From assembly GCA_014706295.1 (NCBI GenBank), contig JACSVZ010000002.1, forward strand, positions 102,418,431-102,482,430: 64,000 nt of DNA. The letters are read 5' to 3'. The position numbers and the translations under genes are program-made. The notes beneath the pieces are model-generated. The model saw only the letters and a program-made list of their open reading frames with translations. It had not been told where the DNA came from and did no database searches. This DNA is from Lycocorax pyrrhopterus obiensis (lineage: Eukaryota; Chordata; Aves; Passeriformes; Paradisaeidae). Of this stretch, positions 25,214-36,899 are shown in pieces. The stretch's first letter is position 1, and every line of letters starts with the position of its first letter.

Positions 25214-25620
25214 CTCTAGAATCATAGAATCATTGACAAAGATGCTTAACAGTGCTGGTCCCAACACTGATCCCCGAGGAACGTAAATTTTCACTGATGT
25301 CCTCTTGGACACGGAGCTCTTGACCACAACTCTTTGAGTGCAACCATCCAGCCAGTTCCTTATCCAGTGAGTGATCCATCTGTCAAATACACCACTGTCC
25401 AGTTTAGAGACAACGATGTCTTGTGGGACAGTATCAAATGCTTTGCAGAAGTCCAGGTGGATGACATCTGTTGCTCTTCACTTACCAACCAAGTGTGTAA
25501 CCCCATCACAGAAGGTCACTAAATTTGTAGCTCACAATTTGCCCTTAGTGAAGCCATGTTGGTTGTCACCACTTACTCCCCTATTTTCCTTATTTTCCAT
25601 CCACAGTCTTGCTCTCACTT
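25214..25620 (-). mobile_element. CR1 LINE, reverse-transcriptase segment joined to its 3' tail
   Basis: The plus strand starts with the reverse-complement octamer tail (CTAGAATCATAGAATCATTG). It passes directly into reverse-transcriptase sequence read antisense: 'ggtcccaacactgatccccgagg', 'ccatccagccagttcctta', 'tgtgggacagtatcaaatgctttgcagaagtccaggtggatgacatc' and 'agtgaagccatgttggttgtcacc'. In a standard CR1 about a kilobase separates these two regions, so this copy lacks the C-terminal and most 3' UTR sequence. The right limit, around 25600-25620, is approximate. Frames are broken. Confidence 0.88.
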
Positions 25621-26488
25621 TATTAGCTCTCTGAAAGACATTTTTTATTCTATATTTGCAAAGCACTTGGCACTGGATAACTGATCACCCTGAGCATAGT
25701 TTTTAGGCATTCCAGCAATATGAATATTAAACAATCTCTTTTCTTTAAAGCCAGCTACTAAATTTGGGTACACCCTTTATGGGCAGAGAGTTGTTTTGAT
25801 TGCATGGGATGCAAAGGGATGAAATTTGCAATATGTAGTCCATATTATGGTCACAGAAGCATTAAAAAGTAAGCAGGCATAGCATCACAAGCAATTGACA
25901 ACATATTTCTCAGGATTCATGCTAACCTTTAAGTGGCACTCGTTATCTTATCATACGGCGTGTAATTCCAGGAGGAGGAGAATGCATGTCTTTCTACTGT
26001 CTGCTGACAGCAGGAGATAATTCATCATCCAGTAAAGCTCTTTCCATCCTAGTTCTTGGCCTAAATCCAGATTGTCCTAAGTCCAGAATACACTGGCTTT
26101 AGCTAGATCAGCTTGTAATTGGCCTTTGGCTAACGCCTCTATGAGCCCAGTCTGATACTGGGATGTAACTATTCAAAGCTGGTTCATTTGATGCTGGTTA
26201 GATGAGTTTGTTTTCATGGAAAAGAAGACTCAGCCTTTCTTCTGAGCACATTTCAGGCTAGGTTGATCTTTTTAAAAAAGTAAATCAAGTTATCAGACCT
26301 TGTACAGGAAATTTTAAAATGGTGATATATATAGGAGGCCACCTTACCACCTCTTTTGACTTTAAACTGTATTAATTTCTTCCCTGAACGAAACTCTGTC
26401 TGCTTCAAATTGACACCACTTGCTTCTGTAAAGGCGAGTGAGAATATCGGTTGGTGGTCTTGGGTTCAAAATCATGCAGGCGATTTAG

Positions 26489-26506
26489 AACTGCTCATGA
26501 GCAGTT
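26489..26506. repeat. Perfect 18-bp palindrome
   Basis: AACTGCTCATGAGCAGTT equals its own reverse complement. It could be a homodimer binding site, as symmetric half-sites (AACTGCTCA) abut without a spacer. Function not established. Confidence 0.9.
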
Positions 26507-29500
26507 TAAAGACGGCCAATTCTGTGCTCCTTTAGTCTGCCACTTTCCATTAAAGAATACTGGATGATAACCAGACTGCAAGGAGAAAACAAAGTATTAA
26601 ATTATCAGGACAGAGTTACATTATCAGACACCCCGCTCATCTGTCACAGAGGTATTTATAATAGCATTTAGCAATCTCTAGAATTTACTTTATTTTAGAG
26701 CTGCAAATGTAACCATTTAAATATACATGAAAGTCAACACCAAAAAAATCTTTATGTTTGTATAGATCTATTTAGCTACTTTGGGAGAACAAGAGTATAA
26801 TCTCAAGTGCTTTCTTCTAAAAAGTATTTAAAATTGAAGAAATAGGACTCTTCCTCAGGAATCTGCTCCAGAGACTAATAGAAACCCAGTATAGAAGTAG
26901 TAACCGGTCAGATTGGATATATCTCACTTTTCTTTCCTTCCTTTCTTTCTCAGGTTTGTTTTCCATTGCATTTATGGTAGGAAATGAAATATGATGGAAT
27001 TAAAACAATGGCATTTTTCACACAAAAATTCCTTCTTTAAAAATATAGCTATTATTCCTTTTGAAAGACAAAAGCATATATTACCGCTTTTGATTCTTGT
27101 TAACCATGCAGAAAAAATGAATCAGTGACAGACAGAAATGGTTTTTAAGTGGCTTAAAGAGCAGCACTATTAAGTACTACATCAGTGGCACATTCCTGAC
27201 ACTTTCTTTCCTTTGATGATGCAGATAAAACCCCACCTGGGTATCAACCCCAGCTTCAGTTTTCAAGTATGGCAGTTTAAAGAAAACCTCTTTGAATAAA
27301 TAAATGGTGGCAACATTGAGAAGAAATCAATGCAGTACGGGTAGCAATGCTACTGGTAGTAATGTCCTTTGGTATTTTACCTATGCTTAAAATATTCTAT
27401 TCCCTTTGTTGATCTCTAGTCATTCTGCTGGCTTTTGCATCCTCTTGATCACAGCAGCACATACAATTATTATTAGATATTACATTATGTGATTCCTTTG
27501 TGATCAAGTTCAAAATGGCACTTTTTCTTCCCTTCACTTTCCCTCTACAATAGTCAGTGATACCTTCACAAGAGCTTCACAGGCTCTGTGTGTCACTGAA
27601 GCAGCACAGAAAAACTCTACAGCCAAGGGTCTTCCCCCAGCTATAACTCATCACCAAAGTGCTGACTAAGCTCTGCTATGGCACTTTCTATAAGTTGAGG
27701 AATCTGCTTGTGATTGGCCAAACTCTTTTTCCCCCACATCACGGTGCTGGACACTGTGCAATTTGCCAGTTTAGCTTTTGCCAGGAGTTCCTGCGTTCAG
27801 AGAGGCTGCATTGTACATGCACGGTGATTTATTCAAGGTAGCTTGCTGTCCTCTATCTACTGAATGCCATTTTAATGTTAAACTAAAATATAATGAGTAC
27901 TACAAAAAGGAGAGAATCAGGCATTTTATTTTTATTTATAAGTTTCTAGGAATGAAATGTTACTGGGTCAGATCAAAGCTTTTGGTGTTGGAGTTCTGTT
28001 GTGCAGGAATGATTTATACAAAAATGTTATCAGATATACTTTATTGTGGCCTCCAAGCAACTTTATAAAATATGCTGAGCTGCACAGCACTTTAGAGGCA
28101 CTTGCAGATTTCCAAGGCAGTGCTAGCTCAGCTGAAGACAGATTAGTTTGCTGATTATTAGAAAACAAAAATTTCTGAATAGCTAGAACACTGGAATTGA
28201 AGAAGTGCATTTCCTCTTACGGGAAGATTTCTTCTTACAGTAATTATAAAACTTGCCTCTTCCTGCACATATGTGTCTGGGATGTTTTGTGCTTCAGCTG
28301 TTTGGATACAAGCAATAGCAGGAGTACACTGAATGCACTGATGTTGGATGGCTGCTTGGAATGGGAAAGGGTGTTGCCAGAGCACTATTTACGGGGAGCA
28401 GGGCAGTGCCATTCAACAGCTGCTGGGTTTCCGATGAGGAGAAAACCCTCTGAGGAGAGTTCATTCAGTCATGTTGAATAAACTGTCCTCCTTGCTTTTT
28501 AGGGAATAAACATGACTATTCCAAATACCTAGCGGAAACTGCCACAGAGAGTGCAGAATAGAGTCACTTGCTTTCAATACACACTTTTCTCCATACCCAT
28601 TAATAGTGAACTTTTGAAAGCAGTGTGCATGATTTTCCCTAACTGCTGTAACAACAGGAAATATCTATGTGTGTGCATATATATAGGTGCATATATGCTT
28701 TAACAAGAAAGGACTTCTCTGGAGTAGTGAAATTCCGTTTACGACATGCAAATGTCTGGGGATTTCAAGAGACGTGGATGCCCTCTCTTAAGTTGCTCCA
28801 AAACCTTTAGCATGGCCTTCCATACAAGGACCCTATTTTGTGAACAACTGTAGATTTGTATCACTACCTGAAAACTTTGTTCTACTTGAGACTAAAATAT
28901 GTTGTAATATGTTCTCATACATTTTAAAAAGTATCATTAGGTAGCTTATTCCTGTGTTGTCTTCCATTTTTTTTTAACTACAGACCTTCCATGAAAGATG
29001 ATGCTTAATTATAATTAGACTTAACTGTTATACATATTCCAGTTTTGGATACTTTACAGATACCAGATGGAAAATAGAAATAATATTTCCCATATTCTGA
29101 TGAGATATTTTATTCTTTTACTCTGCTGCTATCTTCACCACAAAACTCCTGTTGATTTCCATGGGAGGAAAAACAAGCCTGAAATATCTCTGTATACTAT
29201 CTTCATTGACATTTTTAGCTCTTTATTGTGCCTTAAAATAGTTCCTTTCCCGTACCTGACAGCTTTATTGATGTAAATCTTAATTATTGGTCTTTCTGGA
29301 GTTTAACTCTGTTAGAAGTTCCTGTTAAAAGCTCTCCTAAAAAACAACCTGTGAGATATCAGCATATCTTCCAGACACAAAGTGGAAAATAATTGAGCAT
29401 GTTGTAAAAATGTGGATTTAATCTTGAATATTGGGACTTCTTGACAACTGCACAGTGCTTACTACTTGATTTGTTGGGATTCACATGAAAGGATCATGAA

Positions 29501-30370
29501 AAATGTTTGAAAAACCAAATTGTTGACTCCTTTTCCCACAATATAAAATAAATAAAAAACCAAGCACAAACTGCAGAAAAGAATGAACAATTCCATCTCA
29601 AAAGCTTTGGATGTCTTTCCATCTGCTTTATTGCACATTTTATGCTCAATTTCTCTCATCCTGAAATAGGCTTAATAAGAAGGCAGACAACTGCTATCTC
29701 CCCACTCCCTTTTCTGTACAAATGACAAGATTATTGCACAACATTAAATCTGGACAAATCTAGATATCACTCTTTTACATCCAGCCATTTAAGGAGAGGG
29801 AGGGATTTGAGTTGTCACATCAGAAAGCCCTGCTGAATGTTTTTAGGACTTCTCTCCAGGACACTGGTGCTTTGTGTGAAGGCCTTTGTTTTAAAAATCT
29901 TTTAGTGGCTGAAACAGACCAAGGTAGACGCAAATCATAACCCTGCTGTTAAAATCTACAACCAGAATATACAGGAGTCCAGTTCTTGTTTCTGCTTGTA
30001 TCAATACTCAATTTTCTACTTGCAAAATGGAAGCAATGTTTTCTTATTCCTTTCATGCTTCATGCTATATGGGATTAAATTTTTTTTTTATTTATGGAAA
30101 ACATTGCTTACAACAGTCTTTTGTCTTCAACAATGTTTGAATTGATGGCATCACTAGGAAAATGAAGCCATGGTCTCAATTTGGCTCTCAGTTGACTGTT
30201 GTGAGCTCTTTGATGTGCAGTTGGTCTGAGCAGAAAAGAAGTATCTTCCACTTTTACCTCTTGTAAGAAAGGAATAATCCCATCTCACACAGCACAGAAT
30301 GATGGTTACCTACAAACTAGTCATGGTAGCATTCAGATAGCTCTGATTGCTTTGTGCTATTTGTGCTGCC

Positions 30371-30414
30371 TTAATTAATGCAGCTGTAAATTAATTAATT
30401 AATGCAGATGTAAA
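30371..30414. repeat. 20-bp tandem duplication
   Basis: TTAATTAATGCAGCTGTAAA at 30371-30390 is repeated with one substitution at 30395-30414, separated by TTAA. Each unit carries TTAATTAAT, a homeodomain-type core. Confidence 0.85.
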
Positions 30415-31565
30415 ATATTTTTATCTAAAAATATCCCATTTAAAATCTTAAGTTAGAGACAATTTTCTACATGATTACTGTCTTCTCATTCACAGAACGT
30501 TCTTACAAAGCTTTCTCTGTTTCTTCACTTTTCTGTCAACAAGAAAACATACTCCTATTGTATTGCACTTCATTTTAGCATTATATGCTCATATTTAAAA
30601 AACATTATATCATAAGTTATTATAGCCCTCCTTAATTAAAAAATTGAACGTATGTCCTTGCTGCAGATGTTTGAAACTAATTTGCACTTTGCCATTTTCC
30701 CAGGGCTTTCAATATCTGAAAAAATATTTTCATTCTAGTGAGGGAATTTCATGGGTTTACTGGTTTGAACTAATTTTCCCTCCTCTCTCTTAACGTTGCT
30801 GTTGATACCACTGAAATACATTCTGGTATCTGAAAGTCACAGCAGCTTGCTTGTTTCTAATACCAGACAAAGATCTTTTTCAGGCAGGGGTAGGATGGCA
30901 TACTCAAATTTTCTATCTTACATCTTTCAAAAGAGAGACCCCACTGACAAGCCTCTCAAGACAACTTATTCCCTGATAGAGGTTGAAAATCACACGTTTT
31001 GTGGAATTGTGTGTTCGACAGCCTAACAATCACAAGAATAGTACCTTCAACAAAGTACTTGTTTTGCTTCTAAATCATAAAATAATATGTACGTTGCCGT
31101 ATCATCCATCTTTAACTGACCAGTTGATAGTCAGTGTGGATGCACAAGGTGAGCTGATGCCTGATTACCTTTCCCTTCGAGGACACCTGTCATTTAGGAG
31201 TCACTCTTTGGGAACAACCACTCTACTCCATGCTCTATTAATTTCTTCATGTTAGCTGTTAGGATAGGCAAAGGAATTTACTGCAGTGGTTTTTATAGCA
31301 AGCAATTAAGTAACATGAAATGAGGCAACCCACAAAATTAATCTACCTAGGACAATACTATCCTCAGTGCTGCCCAGTAAAATACAACAAATAGACCTAC
31401 AATGGCTGTGGTGGATACTAAATCTTTTCAGCAAAAGACATTTAAAACATTAGGAAAGTAAAAATATTTAAAATTAAATTTTCTAGACAGATGTCTGCTT
31501 CAGAGTACCCAGAGAAGGAAGAGAAAGCAGATTTTTAGGCTCAATGGCTCTGCAATTAATCAGAT

Positions 31566-32090
31566 TAGGTGTAGATGCCACCAAAACTGTTATTTTGCCC
31601 ACATTGTACAAAATTTAGAAACATTGAGATGATGGAGAGAGTCCAGAGAAGGGCAACGAAGCTGGTGAAGGGTTTGGAGCACAAGGCCTTTAAGGAGCGG
31701 CTGAGGGAGCTGGGGTTGTTTAGCCTGGAAATGAGGAGGCTCAGGGGAGACCTTATCACTCTCTACAATTCCCTGAAAGGAGGGTGCAGCCAGCTGGGGG
31801 TCAGCCTCTTCTCCCAGGCAACCAGCGACAGGATGAGAGGACATAGCCTCAAGCTGTGCCAGGGGAGATTCAGATTTGGCATCAGGAGGAATTTCTTCAT
31901 GGAAAGGGTTGTTCAACATTGGAATGGACTGCTCAGGGAAGTGGTAGAGTCACCATCCCTGGAGGTGTTCAAGAAGTAATTGGACATGACACCTAATGTC
32001 ACTGTCTAGTTGACAAGGTGGTGATCAGTCAAAGGTTGAACTCAACGATCTCAGAGTTTTTTTCCAACCAAAATGATTCTGATTCTACCC
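31566..32090 (+). mobile_element. CR1 LINE, 3' portion with a still-open C-terminal reading frame
   Basis: The most intact CR1 copy in the window. From about 31620 it reads cleanly through the C-terminal part of the CR1 polymerase. A single frame stays open from 31575 to a stop at 31977-31979, with the typical [33 protein letters not shown] and [12 protein letters not shown] stretches. The 3' UTR follows, ending in ATGATTCTGATTCTA at about 32072-32086. It is 5' truncated: the endonuclease and the catalytic reverse-transcriptase motifs are absent, so it cannot move by itself. The open frame suggests a younger insertion than its neighbours. There is no evidence it is expressed or has been co-opted. 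Confidence 0.95.
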
Positions 32091-35000
32091 TCACAGCCAG
32101 GGTCAGAATGCTTTCTTGCCTTGAAGCAAAAACTGATGCCACAAGGAAATGAGAAGAGCATACATCTGATCTTCATCTTTGTAAACTTGACCCAGATGTG
32201 GCAAAGTTAAAAACGAACACAGAAACTGGTAGCATCTACTGCGTAGAAGACATATTTTGAGTTTGATAGTGAAACTTTCCTGTATGCTCTGACCAGGCCT
32301 CATCCTTCTCAGTTCTTAGAGTGCCTTGGCGATGCATGTGCCCAGACAGCTGGAAAACTCAGGGCATTCCAACAGAAACTGCCCTGGATGTGTATGGGTT
32401 GTTGTGAGAGTAGGCGGAGGAAATGAAACACTTAGGAACTGAGAGAATATCACTACTGTGCTCTTCATGTTTCAGTTGTTCTACTAATGCCCAGTCTGGG
32501 ACGAAAATGAAAATAAAATATAACAAAAATGTGGTACTCTGGAAGCATTGATATAGGGGGCAAAAGGCAAGCATAGAGGCATGAAAAGTCAGACAGGAGA
32601 AGGGATGGAGGGCAACCATATTGTAATGCAATGGAGAGTGAACCAAAGTATTTAGCTATGAAAAGTGATGAGGTTATCAATAAAGCTATAGGAAATTACT
32701 TATCAAAGCACCACTGCTCTAAATTTTCAGCATCTCTGTGATGAATTTAGATTCCTCTTTCACAGAAGTTAATGGAAACCACTCATCCTAAAAATCTCAA
32801 CCATTGCTTAGTCATAATTTTGTCTGTGTCAACAAACTGCAGACGTAAAATTGCATGATCAATTCTTTGAACTCTTGTGGAAAAGGAAATCTTTTTGCGG
32901 ATGCTGGCCAGATCTTCACACCTTTATGCCTCGGTCACAGAAAGGTGACTCACCAAGAAACGAGGACCACCAGAAGCTGCCGTGGCTCTACGGCTTCATA
33001 CCGAGACCTGATACAGCGGTTCTGACCTTCTCTCCAGTAGAGGGCAGCGATACACAAAAACTCACTGTATTTTCAAACTGAAAAATGTGTAACGTGGTAA
33101 ATATCAGCTTACGGAAGGAGTTCATTTAAGTGTGCGTATAGTTTAATTATGGAGTAATGACAGTCATGACGACTTCTTTGACGACCATCAGTCAAAGCAA
33201 AGAGAACTTTCTCCAAAGAAGAAAGAGATCAAAGTGTGAGCATATCATTATAAGGACTTTTGCATTTGAGGTCATTTGATAAACTGCAGATGGTTGAAGA
33301 TATTCATACTGAGTTACCTCACTTCCCCAGGCCATTTAAAATGATTCCTTTCTGATTCCTGCTCTTCTGATCTAAGAACTATTTTGGAATATTTTTTTCC
33401 AGGCACTGCTTTGTTCATTTGTTTCTTGTTCACCCACATTCATTTACTGTCCCTCCTGCAACCCTCTGCTTCACAGCCTTTTCTCAGTTTTGTTCGTGTG
33501 TGCCATATCTCACAGAGCCAGGAGAAGAATCTCTGCTCCTCCCCTGGAAATCTCACCCCCAAACCGCACATCTTCTGAGATACCCAGGAGTACTGGGACT
33601 ACCAGTACAGATAAGTGTTATGCCTAAAATCAAAATAATTAGTGGCTCACAAGGACCATCTACATCTTTATGTAAAGCAGCTTGAACTTCTTATGGAGGA
33701 TGCAGACTCCTCTAGAACTATCAGGAGAGAATTTATAACAAGACTTCCCTCTCCTACTCTCTTGGCCCAGCTAGACTGAAGCCAGGCAAAAAAGCGGGAT
33801 CCAGAAAATTCATTAAATGGTTTACATTCACATTAGGGAGTGCAAGTAAAAAAAGGAACAAAAATCTTCATGCTGACATTTACTTTGAGATCAGATAATT
33901 TTATGCACAAATATCTCCTCTTTCCTTCTTACTCTTCAGTCTTCAAAGGAAAATTTGGTCTACTTAATTTTCAGGAAGTTTAGATGAAGGCTAAAAATGT
34001 GTTATCTGTTTTCATGACTACTCAGTTCTACTAACTAATGTAATCAACCATATTTGGTACAAGTATTTTCATGAACTATCACACGTAACATGACTAACTC
34101 TGCTTTTTGACTTCTTAGGCCTAATTACAAAGCAAATATCACATAAACTGTACTATTAGGTCCTCACACATCATCATATTTTAAACAACAGATGATGCCA
34201 GATTTGAAACTGACTTGAAAATACAGTTTATGATGACAAGCCAAAAAATTCTTAAGAGATAAACTAAAACACTGCATAGGATAGTGCTGTGTATAAAAAC
34301 ACTCCAGTAAAATAATGAACTCTCCACTCTTTATCTTATTTACCTGAGTTAGCTCAGATTCAGCACCTGTGTTTCAGTTCACGAAATGAGAGTATGTGTA
34401 CCTTTATTTTATATAAACAAACAAATTATATGGCTTTAGGGTGCAATTTGGTTTTTTAACAATGTCATGCTGACTTGAATTGTACAACTTAGTAACAACA
34501 AATTTAGTCTTTTCCATTTTATTGCAGAACTTCTGAAAACTGTCAAAATATTTTATTGTCGGCAGCTAAATCTTAACAAGATGGACAGGTTTTTCAGTGA
34601 TTTCCCCTCTACACCACCTATTACACCTACAACTAAAAAAAAACCCAAGAATTATTTTTAAATAGATTGACCAATTTTTTCCGCACTCAATTGGTTGATT
34701 GCTTGCTAATTAGCAGTATTATCAACGCATCAGAATTTCCTATTTTACATAGTAGATACAACCTATACTTGTAATTAAAAATGTCAATAACACTTCTTCC
34801 TTTCCTCATTTTTTTACCCCTGAGACATTAGGTCTACCTCATCTATTACACGAAAAAAAAATAGCATAAACAGCATACCTGACATCCCCACCAATTTTTT
34901 TTTCATGCTTGTCATATAGTAAACCTTCTTCTATTACTAATATTATCTTTTAGTCCACGTGTATAACTCTCACGTGTATAAAATATCAAGTACATTTCTC

Positions 35001-35274
35001 ACCAACTTTTCCTGGTTTGAGGCTTAAAGAAATCACATCTTGAAACTTGCTGGTACAACTCACTCGTAAATTTAGGACAATAAGAATAATATGAGCATTC
35101 TGTTCTAGCTCTTTCATGAATTGTGTGTCAAAATCTCATTTATTTGCATATATGCCACTATACAGCCAAAAGATGGATATAGTATTTACTATTTAGCAAA
35201 TAAGTGATTTGAACCACTGTTGAAACACCTTTTAGTAGGTCATACACTGTGGGTGAAATTTGAGTGTACTGGAC
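32091..35274. other. Non-coding flank of the CpG island
   Basis: AT-rich, no gene or transposon recognised. Composition is more balanced at about 32860-33070, where a CTCF-type motif lies. Open frames at 32103-32680 (minus) and 33384-33685 (plus) show no motif or splice support. Confidence 0.45.
33034..33048 (+). promoter_or_regulatory. Candidate CTCF binding site
   Basis: CCAGTAGAGGGCAGC matches every position of the vertebrate CTCF core consensus (CCASYAGRKGGCRSY). It lies about 2.2 kb left of the CpG island, a usual position for a boundary or promoter-proximal loop anchor. Motif match only; occupancy is inferred. Confidence 0.55.
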
Positions 35275-35749
35275 ACACGAGGACCAGGGTGCCCGCACCG
35301 TGGCCTGGACGAGCAAAGCCTTTCACCGCCTTTTCACTTTCCATACCCGCTACCCCAAACACTTAGAGTTACACCTGCAGCTCTCACAGACGCCCAGCCC
35401 ACACTCCGCACCTGCAGCCCCCGCGCCCCCCGACCCACAGCGGTACCGCCGGGCGCCCCACGTGCTTTGGGGGGTCCGCCTGTCGCACCCCCGCCTCCGC
35501 CTCCAGCAGCACCCCCGGGGAAACGCCGCGGCCCCGCTCCCACTCCCCCCGCGCTCCCGGCGCGGCTCGGACCCCTGGAGGGGCGCCGCATCCCCGCTGC
35601 CCAGGGGCGCTCTCCGGGAGGCATTTTTGGGGCAGAAACGTGGGGGTAGTTTTTTTTTCAGCTGCTTCCCACGGGGCTCGGGTGGCCCGGGGTGCAACGA
35701 AGTCCTCTGGAACGGAGGCCCTGAGGGTCTTTCCCGAAGGCATGTCCTT

Positions 35750-35767
35750 GGGAGCGGGCGGGAAGGG
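35750..35767 (+). promoter_or_regulatory. G-quadruplex motif
   Basis: Four GGG tracts at 35750-35752, 35756-35758, 35760-35762 and 35765-35767 with loops of 3, 1 and 2 bases, the classic compact G4 pattern; a fifth GGG lies at 35773-35775. Formation in vivo is not shown. Confidence 0.7.
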
Positions 35768-35925
35768 CGGCCGGGCGTGCGGGGCTGGCGCGGAGGGGCA
35801 GCCCGGCCGCCGCCGTAGTAAGAGAGCTGCTCCTCCGGTGGTTGGGCTGGGGAGCGCTGGGCTCCTCCTCCTCGTCCCCCCCAGCAGTGCACAGCCGGGC
35901 GTGTGACTGACGAGTCTCCCCCCGT

Positions 35926-35974
35926 CTATCTTTTTCTTTTTTTTTCCTTTTTTTTTCCTTTTTTTTTTTTTTTG
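35926..35974. repeat. T-rich polypyrimidine tract
   Basis: CTATCTTTTTC followed by runs of T separated by CC, ending in about 19 T. There is no AG just downstream, so it is not an obvious 3' splice site. It interrupts the CpG island. Confidence 0.9.
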
Positions 35975-36076
35975 CCATGGGTACACACACCGAGACACGC
36001 ACATGACAGCACTTGGGTGCCAGCGCCGGTGCATCGCCAGGAGGGCTGTGCTTCACTCCGGGCACGCACACACGCA

Positions 36077-36106
36077 TGCTGCTGCTTCTGCTGCTGCTGC
36101 TGGAAG
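36077..36106 (+). repeat. Short CTG trinucleotide run
   Basis: TGCTGCTGCTTCTGCTGCTG continuing to CTGCTGG, imperfect (one TTC interruption), inside the probable first exon or 5' UTR. Confidence 0.85.
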
Positions 36107-36232
36107 TCTTTCTACACGGGGATTAGCAGCCGCCTCTAGCTCTCTGTATTTCCCTGTCTCTTTCTTCTCCCTTCCTTCCTTTTCTCCTTCTCTCCCTCAA
36201 ACGCCTGACTGACGGACGGCGGGCAGGAAAAG
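36107..36232 (+). other. Probable 3' part of a non-coding first exon
   Basis: Pyrimidine-rich, 5' UTR-like sequence (CTCTCTGTATTTCCCTGTCTC...) leads into GGCGGGCAGGAAAAG|GTAAATGC, a good match to the donor consensus, with GT at 36233-36234. The start is not visible; transcription could begin anywhere upstream in the island. No ATG upstream in this stretch opens a convincing frame into the donor, so the exon is probably untranslated. Confidence 0.4.
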
Positions 36233-36832
36233 GTAAATGCGGGCGTGCTGTTTGCTGACGATACCGAGGGGTGATGGTGTTAGCGGCGTGCTGCGCGGTA
36301 CGCCCTCGGCTCGCCGGGCAGCCTGCCTGGCTTGCCTGCCCTCCCGCCGCGCCGGCGGCTGCTGGTCCCCGGCTCTCCGCGGCTCGGGGGATCGGGTTTT
36401 GCTGCGAGAGGCTTGGCTTCCCCAGCCCCCCCTCCTCTTCCCCCGGGCTGCGAGGTAGAGAGGTTCCCCGCTATTGTGCTGCTCGCACTTGGCACCGCGG
36501 GTGCGAGCGTGCGGGAGCGCTTAGCCAGGGTTTCGCTGGAGGAGGCTGGCTATTAATTGCTGTCTGCGCGGAAGACGAGAGCGCTTCCTCTGGCAGGGAA
36601 CCTGGGCATTATTTATTAATCGGGGCTGGAGAGAGTGGCAGCGGGAGGACTAGTCGTCCCCGCGTCGTGTCCCCCCTCTCCGTTTGCTGCATCATTCAAA
36701 TGAGTAATTCCTAGCTGGCCTTGCGTTGCGGGGCTCTATCCCCCCATCCGCGGGGGCTCTGCCAGCCGCCGTGGACTGCTATCCTCCTTTGCCCGGGGGA
36801 GCGCCCCCTTCCCCGGGGAGCCTGCGGGCGAG

Positions 36833-36849
36833 CGGGGCGGGGGCATTGG
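36833..36849. promoter_or_regulatory. GC box next to inverted CCAAT box
   Basis: GGGGCGGGGGC immediately precedes ATTGG (the reverse complement of CCAAT), a common Sp1/NF-Y pairing in CpG-island promoters. It lies downstream of the candidate donor at 36233, so it could serve an alternative start or a minus-strand transcript. Confidence 0.45.
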
Positions 36850-36854
36850 CCGCG

Positions 36855-36899
36855 CCGGGTCCTGCCCCACCGGGTCCTGCCCCACCAGGTCCTGCCCCG
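36855..36899. repeat. 15-bp minisatellite, three units
   Basis: CCGGGTCCTGCCCCA twice exactly, then CCAGGTCCTGCCCCG. The unit is a multiple of three, so one frame reads Gly-Pro-Ala-Pro-Pro repeats; this frame (36726-37178) has no other sign of being a gene. Confidence 0.95.

Larger units (their letters stand above)
25621..31565. other. Long non-coding stretch, possible conserved elements
   Basis: No gene or transposon recognised. It contains an 18-base perfect palindrome at 26489-26506 inside balanced-composition sequence (about 26390-26720) that looks more like a regulatory element than decayed repeat, and a 20-base tandem duplication at 30371-30414. Open frames at 27659-28154 and 28158-28481 overlap on both strands and lack support. 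Confidence 0.4.

Noticed and set aside
16549..26175. GGGATGTAACTATT occurs at about 16549 and 26159
   Set aside because: A shared 14-base word without flanking similarity; expected occasionally by chance in AT-rich sequence of this length.
35260..36077. Several long overlapping open frames on both strands
   Set aside because: High G+C makes stop codons rare; the frames overlap in most registers, are Pro/Gly/Arg/Ala-rich and show no domain.
36795..36815. Possible CTCF site around GAGCGCCCCCTTCC (minus strand)
   Set aside because: Only the AGGGGGCGC half fits; the CCASY half is missing, and a GC-box reading is simpler.
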